A stretch of DNA of 64,000 nucleotides from Basidiobolus meristosporus CBS 931.73 (taxonomy: Eukaryota > Basidiobolomycota > Basidiobolomycetes > Basidiobolales > Basidiobolaceae). Location: contig MCFE01000299.1 in NCBI GenBank assembly GCA_002104905.1, positions 1 to 64,000 of the forward strand, in the 5' to 3' direction. The notes under the pieces are model-generated. The model saw only the letters and a program-made list of their open reading frames with translations, did no database searches and was not told the origin of the DNA. Positions 1 to 8,757 of this stretch are shown piece after piece. Every line of letters begins with the position of its first letter. Position 1 is the first letter of the stretch. The translations under genes were made by a program, and so were the position numbers.

Positions 1-216
1 GGTATATCATTTTTCCAGCAAAGATGCACTGATATCAAGCCAATTACGTTAAGTAAAAACGAAAGTTCCTATTCGACCAAGCCAATCCTTGCCTTGATTC
101 CTGTGCAACTACAAAGAGGGCAGTCGTTTCAGTAGATTTAGAATAAGTACATTTTATTATGAAAGAAATCCGGAAGAGGCTAATTCCCAAATGATTTTTC
201 CGAAAATGCTAAGCAA

Positions 217-3200
217 CTATTGAGTTATTCCACAAAGCGTAAACCTAGTTCCCACCAACAAAAGGTACACTACGCCTAACCCTGCTGCAACGTGAACGTT
301 ACGAGGGATCGCGGCTGCTATTTGAACGGACGATAGGCAAATACTACCGGCAGCGTCTACTGCAAATACCGCAGTATCAGCTGCTGCTTCTCCCTCAACG
401 ATACCCTTGACTATACTTGCCAGCGACATTACCATATCCCCTATTCCAAACAAGGTGGCAGACAGCTCACCGGCTTTCCCACAGAATGGAATAGGGATGA
501 AGAGCGCCTGATACCATGCCATTGTTTGCCCCAAAGGGCTTGTTTCTCTTAAAAGAGAGGTCGCAACTCCAGCAGTAAAGGAGATAGCCGTAAGAGCAGC
601 AGTCATCGTAGGTATAGTTTTTTCAGGAGCTCCCACTATGACCAATGGCATGTTTTTGTGACCAGTGAGAACATCTATCACCCCTACCACCATCGTTACC
701 CAGCCATCAATTCCAAAGCAAGCGCGAATGCCGTGAATCTCAGGAGCGAGGGAGCCTCCTTCCTTTGAAGGGTTGTTAGTGGATATGTTGATTGGTGTAT
801 ACGGGGCGGCAGTAGAGTACGCAATGAATGGCTGTGATTCATCGTCACCAGTACTGCTCACTGATGCGAGGGATACCTCGGATGCTGGGAACGCAGCTGT
901 TCGAATATTAGAATCAACATTTTTGCCACCCAGCACACTAGCAAAATCGGCTAATGAAGTAGCATTCTCAATCTTCTGTGTTAGTTCCTTATTAAACGGA
1001 CAACCACCGGCGAATAGTTTGAATGTGAAAGTCAGCGCTATAGCGGGGACTAGTGTAACGATATTGAGGATGGTAAGCTCCATTCCAAGAAGTGTCTTGC
1101 ACAGTGGGCCAAGAATGGGCAGCTTGATTTCCGCGTCCAGAGCTTTTCTCATAGCTTCAATTGCAATTACTGCCACCTCAAGTATGAGGTTCAATCCGGA
1201 CTTAATTCCGTCAATCATGAAATTGGCGAATTTGCCCGCAAGTTTCTTCAAAACATCTTCAAAGCTCGATTGCCCAGAGAGCGCTTTTGCAACTTCCTCG
1301 ATAATACTAGAAAAGATATCCTGGACCTTGTTAACTTGCTTTGCCATGAAATCCTTCAGTTTCTGCATTTGTTTGTCGTCATCATCAATTACAGAGCCTA
1401 ACCCACTGAGTAAGGTGTTAAGGATGTCGAGTGCCCAATTCGATTGTGGAGAATTGTTGACCTGCCCATCTTGACCAATTCTGTTGGAGAATTTGTCACT
1501 TTCCACCTTGTTACCAAGGAACTTGTTAATTTCCTCCTGAGTTGTATCCAGAAACTCATTGGCGACAGACTGGAATCTCTGGATTCCATCCACAGCTCCA
1601 TCCATTCCGAGATGAACCATCTTCTTCAATACCTTTTGGGTATTTTTGATATCCTCCCAGCCGAACAGCTCTCCCAACCAAGCCAGCACGTCGCTAAGAT
1701 CAATACCGAGCACCTTCTTCATCACCCAGTTTACAACAGTAAACACCTGCTCCACGAATTTTAGAACGAGAGTGAAAGCTTCATTGACGACTAGACAGAT
1801 GAAATCTCCAATTTTACGAACAACAACCTTCGCAATTTGAACTATTCCTTCGCCTAGAGCTCGGAAGAAATCGCCGATTTCATGGAATATGTTGCTAATA
1901 AAGGATCCAACGGAGTACTGAACAGCTGGAGCTGATGCCTCGCTACTTAAGCACAGAGATCTAGCTTGTATCCCTGCATCTTCTACATTCAAGTTCATCA
2001 TCGGCGCTGGTTCGGGCTTATTGAAGGTGACATGATCACTGTCCACAACGTTCAATTCCCACTCGTCGCCTTCCTCAAAGGAATCCACGTCCAGCTCATT
2101 CTCAAAGAAGCTATGATAATCAGAATCCCAGTCTGGGCTTGCTGGAGCCATCCTTGCTGACATTAAGCTATATGTTGAACTTGTGATATTCATTGCTTCA
2201 GCGGAAACGTCGTATAATGCATCAGTTGTGCTGCCTTGAGGAAGCTCTTCAACACCAGTATTCTCGTCAGAAACTAGATTGACCTCTTCAATAGACTCCA
2301 GATTGACTCCTTCAATAGGATTGGTGTTGCTCAATAAACTAATTTCCGGATCAAAAGCGGCCGCTGTGCGCATCATTCTTGCCTTCGGCTTCTTCTTCAA
2401 CTTGGTAGAGATCTCTCCCAGTTGTTTTAATGCTGCTGCTGCTGCTGGAATGTTTTTTCTTTTGTCCTCCGGAATTAATGCTTGCTTCTCTCCATTTTTT
2501 CCTTTGATAGTGGCCTTTTCTAATTCCGCCTCGGTTAGTGTCCCTAGCTTATTCTGAATCATCTTGGCTGGTGAAATCTGGTATGCATTAGCAAACACTC
2601 CCGGCATATCAATACTTAAGATGGGTGCTGCCACTTCGTTCACTTCCACGGTAATTGTGACTGCATTTTGCGCATTTAGGGCAACTTCGGCAACCTCAGT
2701 CTCACTGACATAGTAAGGAATACTGTTCAAGCGCACCATAGTAACTTCGGATGACCTCACTTGCAGTTTGGCCTCCTCGCGGAGATACTTCATTGTCTCC
2801 AGGTCGGATAATTCAGCAGGAGTTACCGCTACACGGATTGCATATGATGTTACCTCACGGTTTGTCTCATTGTCTTCGCCGCATATTACTTCCTTAGACC
2901 AGAGTGAGGTTTTTGGGTCTCGTGTATGGTACACAAGTTGGTTATCCAAATCAAAGGTCACAAACTCGGTTAATCCATTTTGATTTTGGAGACATCCAAA
3001 CTGGCGAATGCCTTTGTATAGGGTAATCGGCACTGACCAGCCACGATTACGAAAATACTCTGTATCAGGCACGGATCCTTTCACATATTCGCGGACGTAA
3101 TCAAGTTGACCAGTTCTGTATAAGATCCAAACCTCTCGATGCAAGGTCTTCGGATTTACTGTGCCTCTGATTTCACGAACCTCCTCTTTTTTGCCACCTT

Positions 3201-4173
3201 CCAGGTAGAAGCCAACTCGATCAGTCTCAATTGTTTCTCTATCTTCAGACTCCACAGCGTCAAATTGAGTAATGTTGGTGTTGTATGCCCATACATTCTT
3301 TTCATCAGCGATATAAAGGGTAGATCCCGACTGATCCTCATTTTGATGGAAGCTGGGACTTAAGCCAAAACTATCAATTTGTCCTTCGAGACACTCGATC
3401 GTATGGTTGTAACCAGTATCAGGAATAGAGGTGACCTCCAAGGACCGCGTGCCATTGTTAAACTCGTAAAGAGTATACAGCATCGCTTCCCGATTCTTGC
3501 CTATCTTCTCGTTATCAAACAAATGGCCCACAGAGGTCGCTATAACTTTCTGCGTATTTGCGGGGAATGGCATCTCCACAGGCTTAGCAGAGGCGACTGA
3601 GGTATCACGAGTGTAGAGATAGTTCCTCATGTTATCTCGATCCTTGATTGCTGTTACGACAATCAATACCCCAAAATTGGGATCATCCACCTTCTTACTG
3701 GAGTAACCAACGCTCACCTGTTGAACAGGATATGGGGTTTGTCCTCGGGAGACAAGCCGTTTCTTCTTTTCTTCAGCAGTCAAGTCCGCCTTGAATTCCA
3801 CTACATGGTAGAGATAGTGCTTGGTCTTGTCTTTGCCCTTCTGAGTCACAAATGCTAATACTGGAGGAATCTTTCGATTAGGGCTGGCTTTCCCTATGGC
3901 AACTTTAATGACGTGCTCATCTTCGCCCAAGAAACCTTTGGTCATATTTTCGCCGGACCATCCAGTCAAGCCTTTGCCAGATTTTCGACGAAACATGTGA
4001 AGATGCTTGTCAGTCCCAATACTGAAGATTAATGGCTGATTGTTGGGGCTTTCTGGATCCCAACAGGTGACCAGTGTATCATCGGAGTTGGTTTCGTCCA
4101 CAATGACAGGAGCACCCGAAAAGTAGTTTTGCATAAGACTAGAGTCAATCTTGACATTATACTTTGATGGCAT
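217..4173 (-). CDS. 1318-residue beta-propeller-like / hydrophobic-helix protein of the P47-like cluster
   Basis: Intronless gene of 1318 residues. The N-terminal ~430 residues look like a beta-propeller or similar beta-repeat fold: regularly spaced strands with motifs such as LIFSIGTDKHLHMF and a recurrent Trp-Ser. Residues ~560-740 are low-complexity and acidic. Residues ~755-1000 form long amphipathic helices rich in Phe, Ile, Val and Trp, ending in a WLGELFGWEDI block. From ~1000 to the end there are several hydrophobic segments (around LTILNIVTLVPAIALTF, ALTAISFTAGVATSLL and AAGLGVVYLLLVG). There is no N-terminal signal peptide. The helical block resembles one I know from large uncharacterised bacterial and fungal proteins, but I cannot name the family. 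Its start is 61 bp from a TATA box, and its divergent neighbour is a P47-like gene, which suggests co-function. A membrane-interacting role is inference only. The ATG at 4173 is the first after the TATA box. Confidence 0.72.
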   Translation of the reverse strand: MPSKYNVKIDSSLMQNYFSGAPVIVDETNSDDTLVTCWDPESPNNQPLIFSIGTDKHLHMFRRKSGKGLTGWSGENMTKGFLGEDEHVIKVAIGKASPNRKIPPVLAFVTQKGKDKTKHYLYHVVEFKADLTAEEKKKRLVSRGQTPYPVQQVSVGYSSKKVDDPNFGVLIVVTAIKDRDNMRNYLYTRDTSVASAKPVEMPFPANTQKVIATSVGHLFDNEKIGKNREAMLYTLYEFNNGTRSLEVTSIPDTGYNHTIECLEGQIDSFGLSPSFHQNEDQSGSTLYIADEKNVWAYNTNITQFDAVESEDRETIETDRVGFYLEGGKKEEVREIRGTVNPKTLHREVWILYRTGQLDYVREYVKGSVPDTEYFRNRGWSVPITLYKGIRQFGCLQNQNGLTEFVTFDLDNQLVYHTRDPKTSLWSKEVICGEDNETNREVTSYAIRVAVTPAELSDLETMKYLREEAKLQVRSSEVTMVRLNSIPYYVSETEVAEVALNAQNAVTITVEVNEVAAPILSIDMPGVFANAYQISPAKMIQNKLGTLTEAELEKATIKGKNGEKQALIPEDKRKNIPAAAAALKQLGEISTKLKKKPKARMMRTAAAFDPEISLLSNTNPIEGVNLESIEEVNLVSDENTGVEELPQGSTTDALYDVSAEAMNITSSTYSLMSARMAPASPDWDSDYHSFFENELDVDSFEEGDEWELNVVDSDHVTFNKPEPAPMMNLNVEDAGIQARSLCLSSEASAPAVQYSVGSFISNIFHEIGDFFRALGEGIVQIAKVVVRKIGDFICLVVNEAFTLVLKFVEQVFTVVNWVMKKVLGIDLSDVLAWLGELFGWEDIKNTQKVLKKMVHLGMDGAVDGIQRFQSVANEFLDTTQEEINKFLGNKVESDKFSNRIGQDGQVNNSPQSNWALDILNTLLSGLGSVIDDDDKQMQKLKDFMAKQVNKVQDIFSSIIEEVAKALSGQSSFEDVLKKLAGKFANFMIDGIKSGLNLILEVAVIAIEAMRKALDAEIKLPILGPLCKTLLGMELTILNIVTLVPAIALTFTFKLFAGGCPFNKELTQKIENATSLADFASVLGGKNVDSNIRTAAFPASEVSLASVSSTGDDESQPFIAYSTAAPYTPINISTNNPSKEGGSLAPEIHGIRACFGIDGWVTMVVGVIDVLTGHKNMPLVIVGAPEKTIPTMTAALTAISFTAGVATSLLRETSPLGQTMAWYQALFIPIPFCGKAGELSATLFGIGDMVMSLASIVKGIVEGEAAADTAVFAVDAAGSICLSSVQIAAAIPRNVHVAAGLGVVYLLLVGTRFTLCGITQ

Positions 4174-4233
4174 TCTCGGTAGGCTTTGTATCAGAACAGA
4201 AATGGTTGAGGATGGGTGATGCGAAATGTCTAC

Positions 4234-4242
4234 CTTTATATA
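4234..4242 (-). promoter_or_regulatory. TATA box of the 1318-residue gene
   Basis: On the minus strand this reads TATATAAAG, 61 bp before the ATG at 4173. The spacing and sequence match the TATA elements of the other three genes of the cluster. Confidence 0.6.
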
Positions 4243-4941
4243 ATGTTGAAGTCAGTCAATCTTTCAATCAATTGCCGACTAATTGATCCTGATCGATTAC
4301 TGGGGCAGCACACAGATCACTGTAAATGCGGTGGTGCATATCCAGACGCCTGGTTGTATGCATATTTGGTGCTCAACCTTGTCTACTTGCGAAATGTGGC
4401 TGTCATTAATAAGTACATCCGAAACATTATTAAATTGCCACTTTTATTCATTCACCAGACTACACCTGAATCCGTAATCGCAAGCTGGTTATTCTATGCT
4501 CTGTGACATACAAATGGTGGCTTGGGTGCACACAATTATATCTTTACGGTGTCAATCGGCATGTCAGCAGCCGTAACAAGTCAATGAAAATGACGTGGAG
4601 TCCATTTAGAGACTTTCTTGGCCCCTACATCAAGCAGGATTCTGAACCTCACTGACGTGAGTGCGTATGTAGCGTTTCTGTGGCATATTTCAATGCTAGC
4701 CACAGAGTACATGTCCACGATAATCATTGATCAGGGAAATTCCGGGCTTGAGGCTTACCGATCACTGACAAAAGTAGAGATATATGGACCAAGCTTACTG
4801 CATCTCCATATGTTGGCGTAAAATTCATTGGTAGCACACATCTACGAGGGTTAATTAAGAAAATTCTCAACGTAAATTGTTATCAAATACTACAGGCCAT
4901 TCATGTGTCCAATTCATAGACGTACAGCATCCAGGTATCAT
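4243..4941. other. Divergent intergenic region, no gene
   Basis: Shared promoter space between the large protein gene and the first P47-like gene. Short open frames here have no coding character. A GATCGATTA sequence near 4291 partly matches the palindrome upstream of the third and fourth cluster genes. Nothing else is recognised. Confidence 0.5.
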
Positions 4942-4949
4942 TATAAAAG
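4942..4949 (+). promoter_or_regulatory. TATA box of first P47-like gene
   Basis: TATAAAAG, 68 bp upstream of the ATG at 5017. It decides the start codon, because an in-frame ATG at 4903 lies upstream of this element and so is unlikely to be in the transcript. Confidence 0.6.
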
Positions 4950-5016
4950 TGGTCATCTTGTTCAATTTGCTCCATACCATCATCCTTCTACTTGGGATTT
5001 CTCGCTGCTGAACAAC

Positions 5017-6432
5017 ATGTCTACCAATAAGGGTACCGGAGAATACGATTTGGTTCTGTCAGTTACCCAAACTACTTTAAATGATCAGCTTACCAATATG
5101 TGGGCCAGGAGAGGAAAGCTTGCCTTTCCGAAGATATGGAACAACAAGACTTTGAATATGGACGCTGATGATGACCCGGAATTTGAAATCCACCTAGAAG
5201 TACCTACCTTGGAAGTTATGGGACAGGGTGAGGTCAAAATCACTTTCGTATTTGGCGAGGGAAGCAAGCTTATGGAGTACTCGGTCAACAGAAAAACAAA
5301 ACAAGTTACCACCACCGAAATCTCCATTGCCTCCTACCAATTTTCGATGCGTACAGACATGGCGAAAATTAAGTTTGAGGACTCCCACTCGGATCTGTTA
5401 AGTGATGAGGAAAAGAAGCAATTGAACAGCTTCCAGGAAAACAAATTCACTATCCAGAGTCTGTTCATGGACTTTACCAACGTAAAAGCTGGCACTTTCG
5501 AGGGTCAACAATCAAGCAAATTCTCATTTGTCAACACCTGCAACAGCATAATCGTCGCGTTAACAAACAAACTCAAGGGCCCTGACTATAGCGCTCGTCC
5601 ATTCCTATTTGGCGTAGTTGCCACGAAAACATTGGTAGACAAGAGCGCATGGGCCCCAGCCAATTGCAGATTTTCTACTTCCCTGCAAAGATCCGTTCCA
5701 AAACAAAGCACCCTCAATTTTCTTATGACCACTGATCCGAAAACTGACATATCGAAGCTTCCCGAGTTTTATCCTGTAGTTATTGATGCTGATGAGCAAA
5801 CGATTAAGGGCCGTCTATTGCTCAACCATAAGTTGCTGGATAAGAAGATTGAGCAAGCACTCCTTCAATCTATTCAACACATTCCCAAATCCTATGAAGC
5901 CAAATATCAAGGGAATCGTAAAGTGGAATGCAAATTATCCTCGGATAATGGTGACGAAGGTGGTACTCTGAGCGCTAGTTGGGAGCTGTCTGGATCCGAG
6001 TTGATAATCAAATTCCATTCCCAACGGACTCTTCCTATCTGGGGAGAGCTTTCTGCCTTAGTAGGCAAACTAAGATTATACGGAGATCAGACTATGAAAT
6101 ACGAGCTGAAGATGTCTGATGATAAAGGTATGGAGGTTGCTGAGAAGGAGATTGGGCCTTTGGTAAAAACAGACGACGATAACTTCTGGAAGAAATTAGC
6201 TCGAGGCATCGAGCTAGTGTGGACAGCCATCACCGTTCAGATTGAAGCTTTCCAAAGCGCCCTCAGAAGTCTTGATGGGAGTTACAAGTTGGAGACGATG
6301 CTTGAAAACGTCCTGGGCGAAAAAGGTTTCGAGTACATTTTACTTCCGGGCGCTGATGTATTCAAATTCAAAAACCCCGTTTTCCTTGACAAGCTTATTG
6401 ACCTTCAAGTTGATGCCACTTATAGAGACTAA
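5017..6432 (+). CDS. P47-like (TULIP-type) protein, paralogue 1
   Basis: Intronless, 471 residues from the ATG at 5017. The open frame extends 38 codons further upstream, but that part precedes the TATA box. The N-terminus has GTGEYDLVLSVTQ followed by an Asn-x-x-Leu and an Asn-Met-Trp. Blocks FTIQSLFMDFTNVKAGTFEG and STLNFLMTTDPKTD lie in the middle, and the C-terminus has EYILLPGADVFKFKNP. An opening Gly-x-aromatic-Asp, conserved Asn and Trp and a late Leu-Pro-Gly-x-x-x-Phe-x-Phe are features I associate with TULIP-family P47-like proteins. Known members are lipid-binding-type tubular folds. No signal peptide or membrane segment is visible. It is strongly similar over its whole length to the convergent gene at 6842-8257 and more distantly to 8758-10200. 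The family assignment is from remembered layout, not a search. Function in fungi is unknown to me. Confidence 0.72.
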   Translation: MSTNKGTGEYDLVLSVTQTTLNDQLTNMWARRGKLAFPKIWNNKTLNMDADDDPEFEIHLEVPTLEVMGQGEVKITFVFGEGSKLMEYSVNRKTKQVTTTEISIASYQFSMRTDMAKIKFEDSHSDLLSDEEKKQLNSFQENKFTIQSLFMDFTNVKAGTFEGQQSSKFSFVNTCNSIIVALTNKLKGPDYSARPFLFGVVATKTLVDKSAWAPANCRFSTSLQRSVPKQSTLNFLMTTDPKTDISKLPEFYPVVIDADEQTIKGRLLLNHKLLDKKIEQALLQSIQHIPKSYEAKYQGNRKVECKLSSDNGDEGGTLSASWELSGSELIIKFHSQRTLPIWGELSALVGKLRLYGDQTMKYELKMSDDKGMEVAEKEIGPLVKTDDDNFWKKLARGIELVWTAITVQIEAFQSALRSLDGSYKLETMLENVLGEKGFEYILLPGADVFKFKNPVFLDKLIDLQVDATYRD

Positions 6433-6841
6433 AGCTCTCTTCACTTTTAACCTTCCAATCATTTGAATAAATGTCGCAAGGAAATCATGACTGTCTTTGA
6501 CTAGTTGGATCTCAGTTAGATCGGCATTTCTTGCGGTTATGTTTATATGTGTTTAAAGTGGCGCATCAAACAATTATTATTAACTAATAATGAGCTTCAA
6601 ATTGGACGTAGTATTCATGTCAATAATGAGAGTTACATTCATCACTTTGTACAGTCAAAGATGGGAATTTTTGGGCTTACACTCCAGCAACCTTATATCT
6701 CGTGCGTCATACTCGACAAGTTTGGATTAGGCATTACAGTAAACATATGGTGATATTGTGTTAATTCGTTTAATTTTTCGATATAATGTGAAACATACTC
6801 GTTAAGACAGTCAGTGTAGAGCGACCCTGTAATTGATGGAG
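6433..6841. other. Convergent intergenic region, no gene
   Basis: AT-rich 3' flanks of the two closest P47-like paralogues. No coding signal or repeat is recognised. Confidence 0.5.
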
Positions 6842-8257
6842 CTAACGAAATACTGCATCGATTTGAAGGTCGGTAATTTCGTTAAGGAAGGTGGGGTTTT
6901 GGAATTGAAACACATCTGACCCTGGAAGCAGAATATACTCAAATCCTTTACCTTGTAAAACGTTATCCAACATGGTGTTCAGGCGATAACTGCCATCAAG
7001 ACTGTTCACTGCTTGTTGGAGAGCACCGATTTGTGCAGTGAGAGCTGTCCAGCCAACTTCGATACCACGTGCTAGTTTTTTCCAGAAGCTATCATCATCA
7101 GTTCTTCTAAGTGGGCCAATATCCTTTTCAACAAATTGTAAGCCTTTGTCATCAGACATTTGTGCTTCATATTTCATATCTTGATCACCATAGAGTCTTA
7201 ATTTACCAACCACCGCTGAAAGAATGCCCCAGATAGGAAGTGTACGTTGAGAGTGGAAATGTAAGGACATGATGGGGCCCTCGTATTCCCATTTGGCAGA
7301 CATATAGCCTCCTTCATCACCATTTTTCTTTTCCAGAGAGCATTCAACACACCGTGTACCGTTGTACCTATGGCCATATGATCCAGGAACCTTCCGTATT
7401 GACTGCATGATGGCGTTCTTAATTTTCTCGTCCATATGTTTATGATGAAGTAGCAATCTAGCTCTGATTGATTTCTCGTTTGCCTGAATGACCTCTGGAT
7501 AGTATTCGGGTAGCTTGTTGATGTCAGTCTTCGGATTGATGGTCATTAGGAAGTTCAGGGTGCTTTGCTCAGAAGCATTACGCTGGAGAGTAGTGGAGTT
7601 GATGAAATTTGTAGGTGTCCAATTGCCCTTATCGGACAAAGGTTGAGTAGCCACCACTCCAAAAAGAAAAGGATAAGCTGCATATTCGGGGCCTTTGAGC
7701 TTGTTGATCAGCGCTTGGATAACACTGTTGAAGGCCATAACACTGGATGGATTGCTTGATTCCGCACCGCCCTCAAAAGTCCCTGCCTTAACATTGGTGA
7801 AATCCATGAATAAACTCTGAATAGTGAACTGATTTTCTTGAAACGGTCTTAGTTTCTCTTGTTCAGAGCTATCCAATAGGTCACCATGAGTGGATTGATA
7901 TTGTGTCTTCACCATGTTGGTGCGCATTGAAAATGTATATCCTTTAAGAGATACCTCTTCCTCCATAACCTGCTTTGTGCTGCGGTTAAATTTGAGTAGA
8001 ACGAGCTTGCTACCTTCAGTAAAAGTAAAAGTGATCCTAATATCGTTTTGACCCAAGATCTCAAGTTGCGGAACATCCAGGTTAAGTTTAAAGGAGGGAT
8101 CATCTATGGAGTCCATTCTCAAGGATTCATTATCCCATGTCTTAGGAAAAGCCAGTTGATCCCGTCTAAGCCACATATTCCGGAGCTGATTGTTGAGTGT
8201 ACCCTGAGTGACGGAAAGTACTATGTCATACTCCCCAGTTCCTTTATTATTGACCAT
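6842..8257 (-). CDS. P47-like (TULIP-type) protein, paralogue 2
   Basis: Intronless, 471 residues from the ATG at 8257, which lies 66 bp from a minus-strand TATA box. The open frame continues 39 codons upstream across that TATA box, so the longer start is rejected. It parallels the 5017-6432 product almost block for block: GTGEYDIVLSVTQ, LAFPKTWDN, FTIQSLFMDFTNVKAGTFEG, STLNFLMTINPKTD, HSQRTLPIWG, and EYILLPGSDVFQFQNP at the C-terminus. The two genes are tail to tail, consistent with an inverted duplication. Divergence is spread along the protein and both frames are intact, which suggests both are maintained. Putative soluble TULIP-fold protein; substrate and role unknown. Confidence 0.72.
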   Translation of the reverse strand: MVNNKGTGEYDIVLSVTQGTLNNQLRNMWLRRDQLAFPKTWDNESLRMDSIDDPSFKLNLDVPQLEILGQNDIRITFTFTEGSKLVLLKFNRSTKQVMEEEVSLKGYTFSMRTNMVKTQYQSTHGDLLDSSEQEKLRPFQENQFTIQSLFMDFTNVKAGTFEGGAESSNPSSVMAFNSVIQALINKLKGPEYAAYPFLFGVVATQPLSDKGNWTPTNFINSTTLQRNASEQSTLNFLMTINPKTDINKLPEYYPEVIQANEKSIRARLLLHHKHMDEKIKNAIMQSIRKVPGSYGHRYNGTRCVECSLEKKNGDEGGYMSAKWEYEGPIMSLHFHSQRTLPIWGILSAVVGKLRLYGDQDMKYEAQMSDDKGLQFVEKDIGPLRRTDDDSFWKKLARGIEVGWTALTAQIGALQQAVNSLDGSYRLNTMLDNVLQGKGFEYILLPGSDVFQFQNPTFLNEITDLQIDAVFR

Positions 8258-8322
8258 GGTAGAAAACAGCGAGATTCTGCAAGCAGGTGCGAGTAGTGAA
8301 GAACCAAGTGTTCTCCACAACC

Positions 8323-8331
8323 CTTTATATA
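8323..8331 (-). promoter_or_regulatory. TATA box of second P47-like gene
   Basis: TATATAAAG on the minus strand, 66 bp before the ATG at 8257, the same form as the element before the 1318-residue gene. Confidence 0.6.
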
Positions 8332-8437
8332 TTAATTGAGGAATATCAGCCACCAACTGGCCACTTTGTAGCACTATTGGAGAGTTGGGGCAATCAGGGT
8401 CATGTATCTGATTCGCAGGATCCGAGGTTTGTCACTG

Positions 8438-8451
8438 ATTAATCGATTAAT
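8438..8451. promoter_or_regulatory. Perfect 14-bp palindrome between divergent P47-like genes
   Basis: ATTAATCGATTAAT is identical on both strands and sits in the shared promoter space of the genes at 6842-8257 and 8758-10200. Ten bases of it (GATTAATCGA) recur at 10399-10408, after the last gene of the cluster. A dimeric transcription-factor site is possible but unproven. Confidence 0.35.
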
Positions 8452-8678
8452 GGATACCCCCCAAAGGTGCTTGATACTCTCCTTGCATATACGCCAACAA
8501 ATTTGAGTAACAAACTTGACACAAACCTACCTTACGTAGTAAGGATTGCTACTGTCACCTTATTGGCTTACGAACGAATCTCAGCTTCGACCATATACCA
8601 CAGCTGTATACAGATTTATTGCTGAGGTGGCTTACGTCGACGGAAATCATCACTAGCAAATGTCTGGCTGCAAAACAA

Positions 8679-8686
8679 TATAAAAG
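8679..8686 (+). promoter_or_regulatory. TATA box of third P47-like gene
   Basis: TATAAAAG, 72 bp before the ATG at 8758, identical to the element of the gene starting at 5017. Confidence 0.6.
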
Positions 8687-8757
8687 GCAAGACAGCATCT
8701 AACCTCTGTATCGTAAAAGTAGTCTATCTGCCTGTATCAAACCTCAAGCACTGCACT

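Noticed and set aside
773-1474. 233-codon plus-strand frame
   Set aside because: Antisense shadow of the 1318-residue gene; no domain and no start context.
4903-5016. In-frame upstream extension of the first P47-like gene
   Set aside because: It contains the TATA box at 4942-4949, so it should lie upstream of transcription. The conserved paralogue start is at 5017.
8258-8374. In-frame upstream extension of the second P47-like gene
   Set aside because: It also spans the TATA box (8323-8331). The ATG at 8257 matches the conserved N-terminus.
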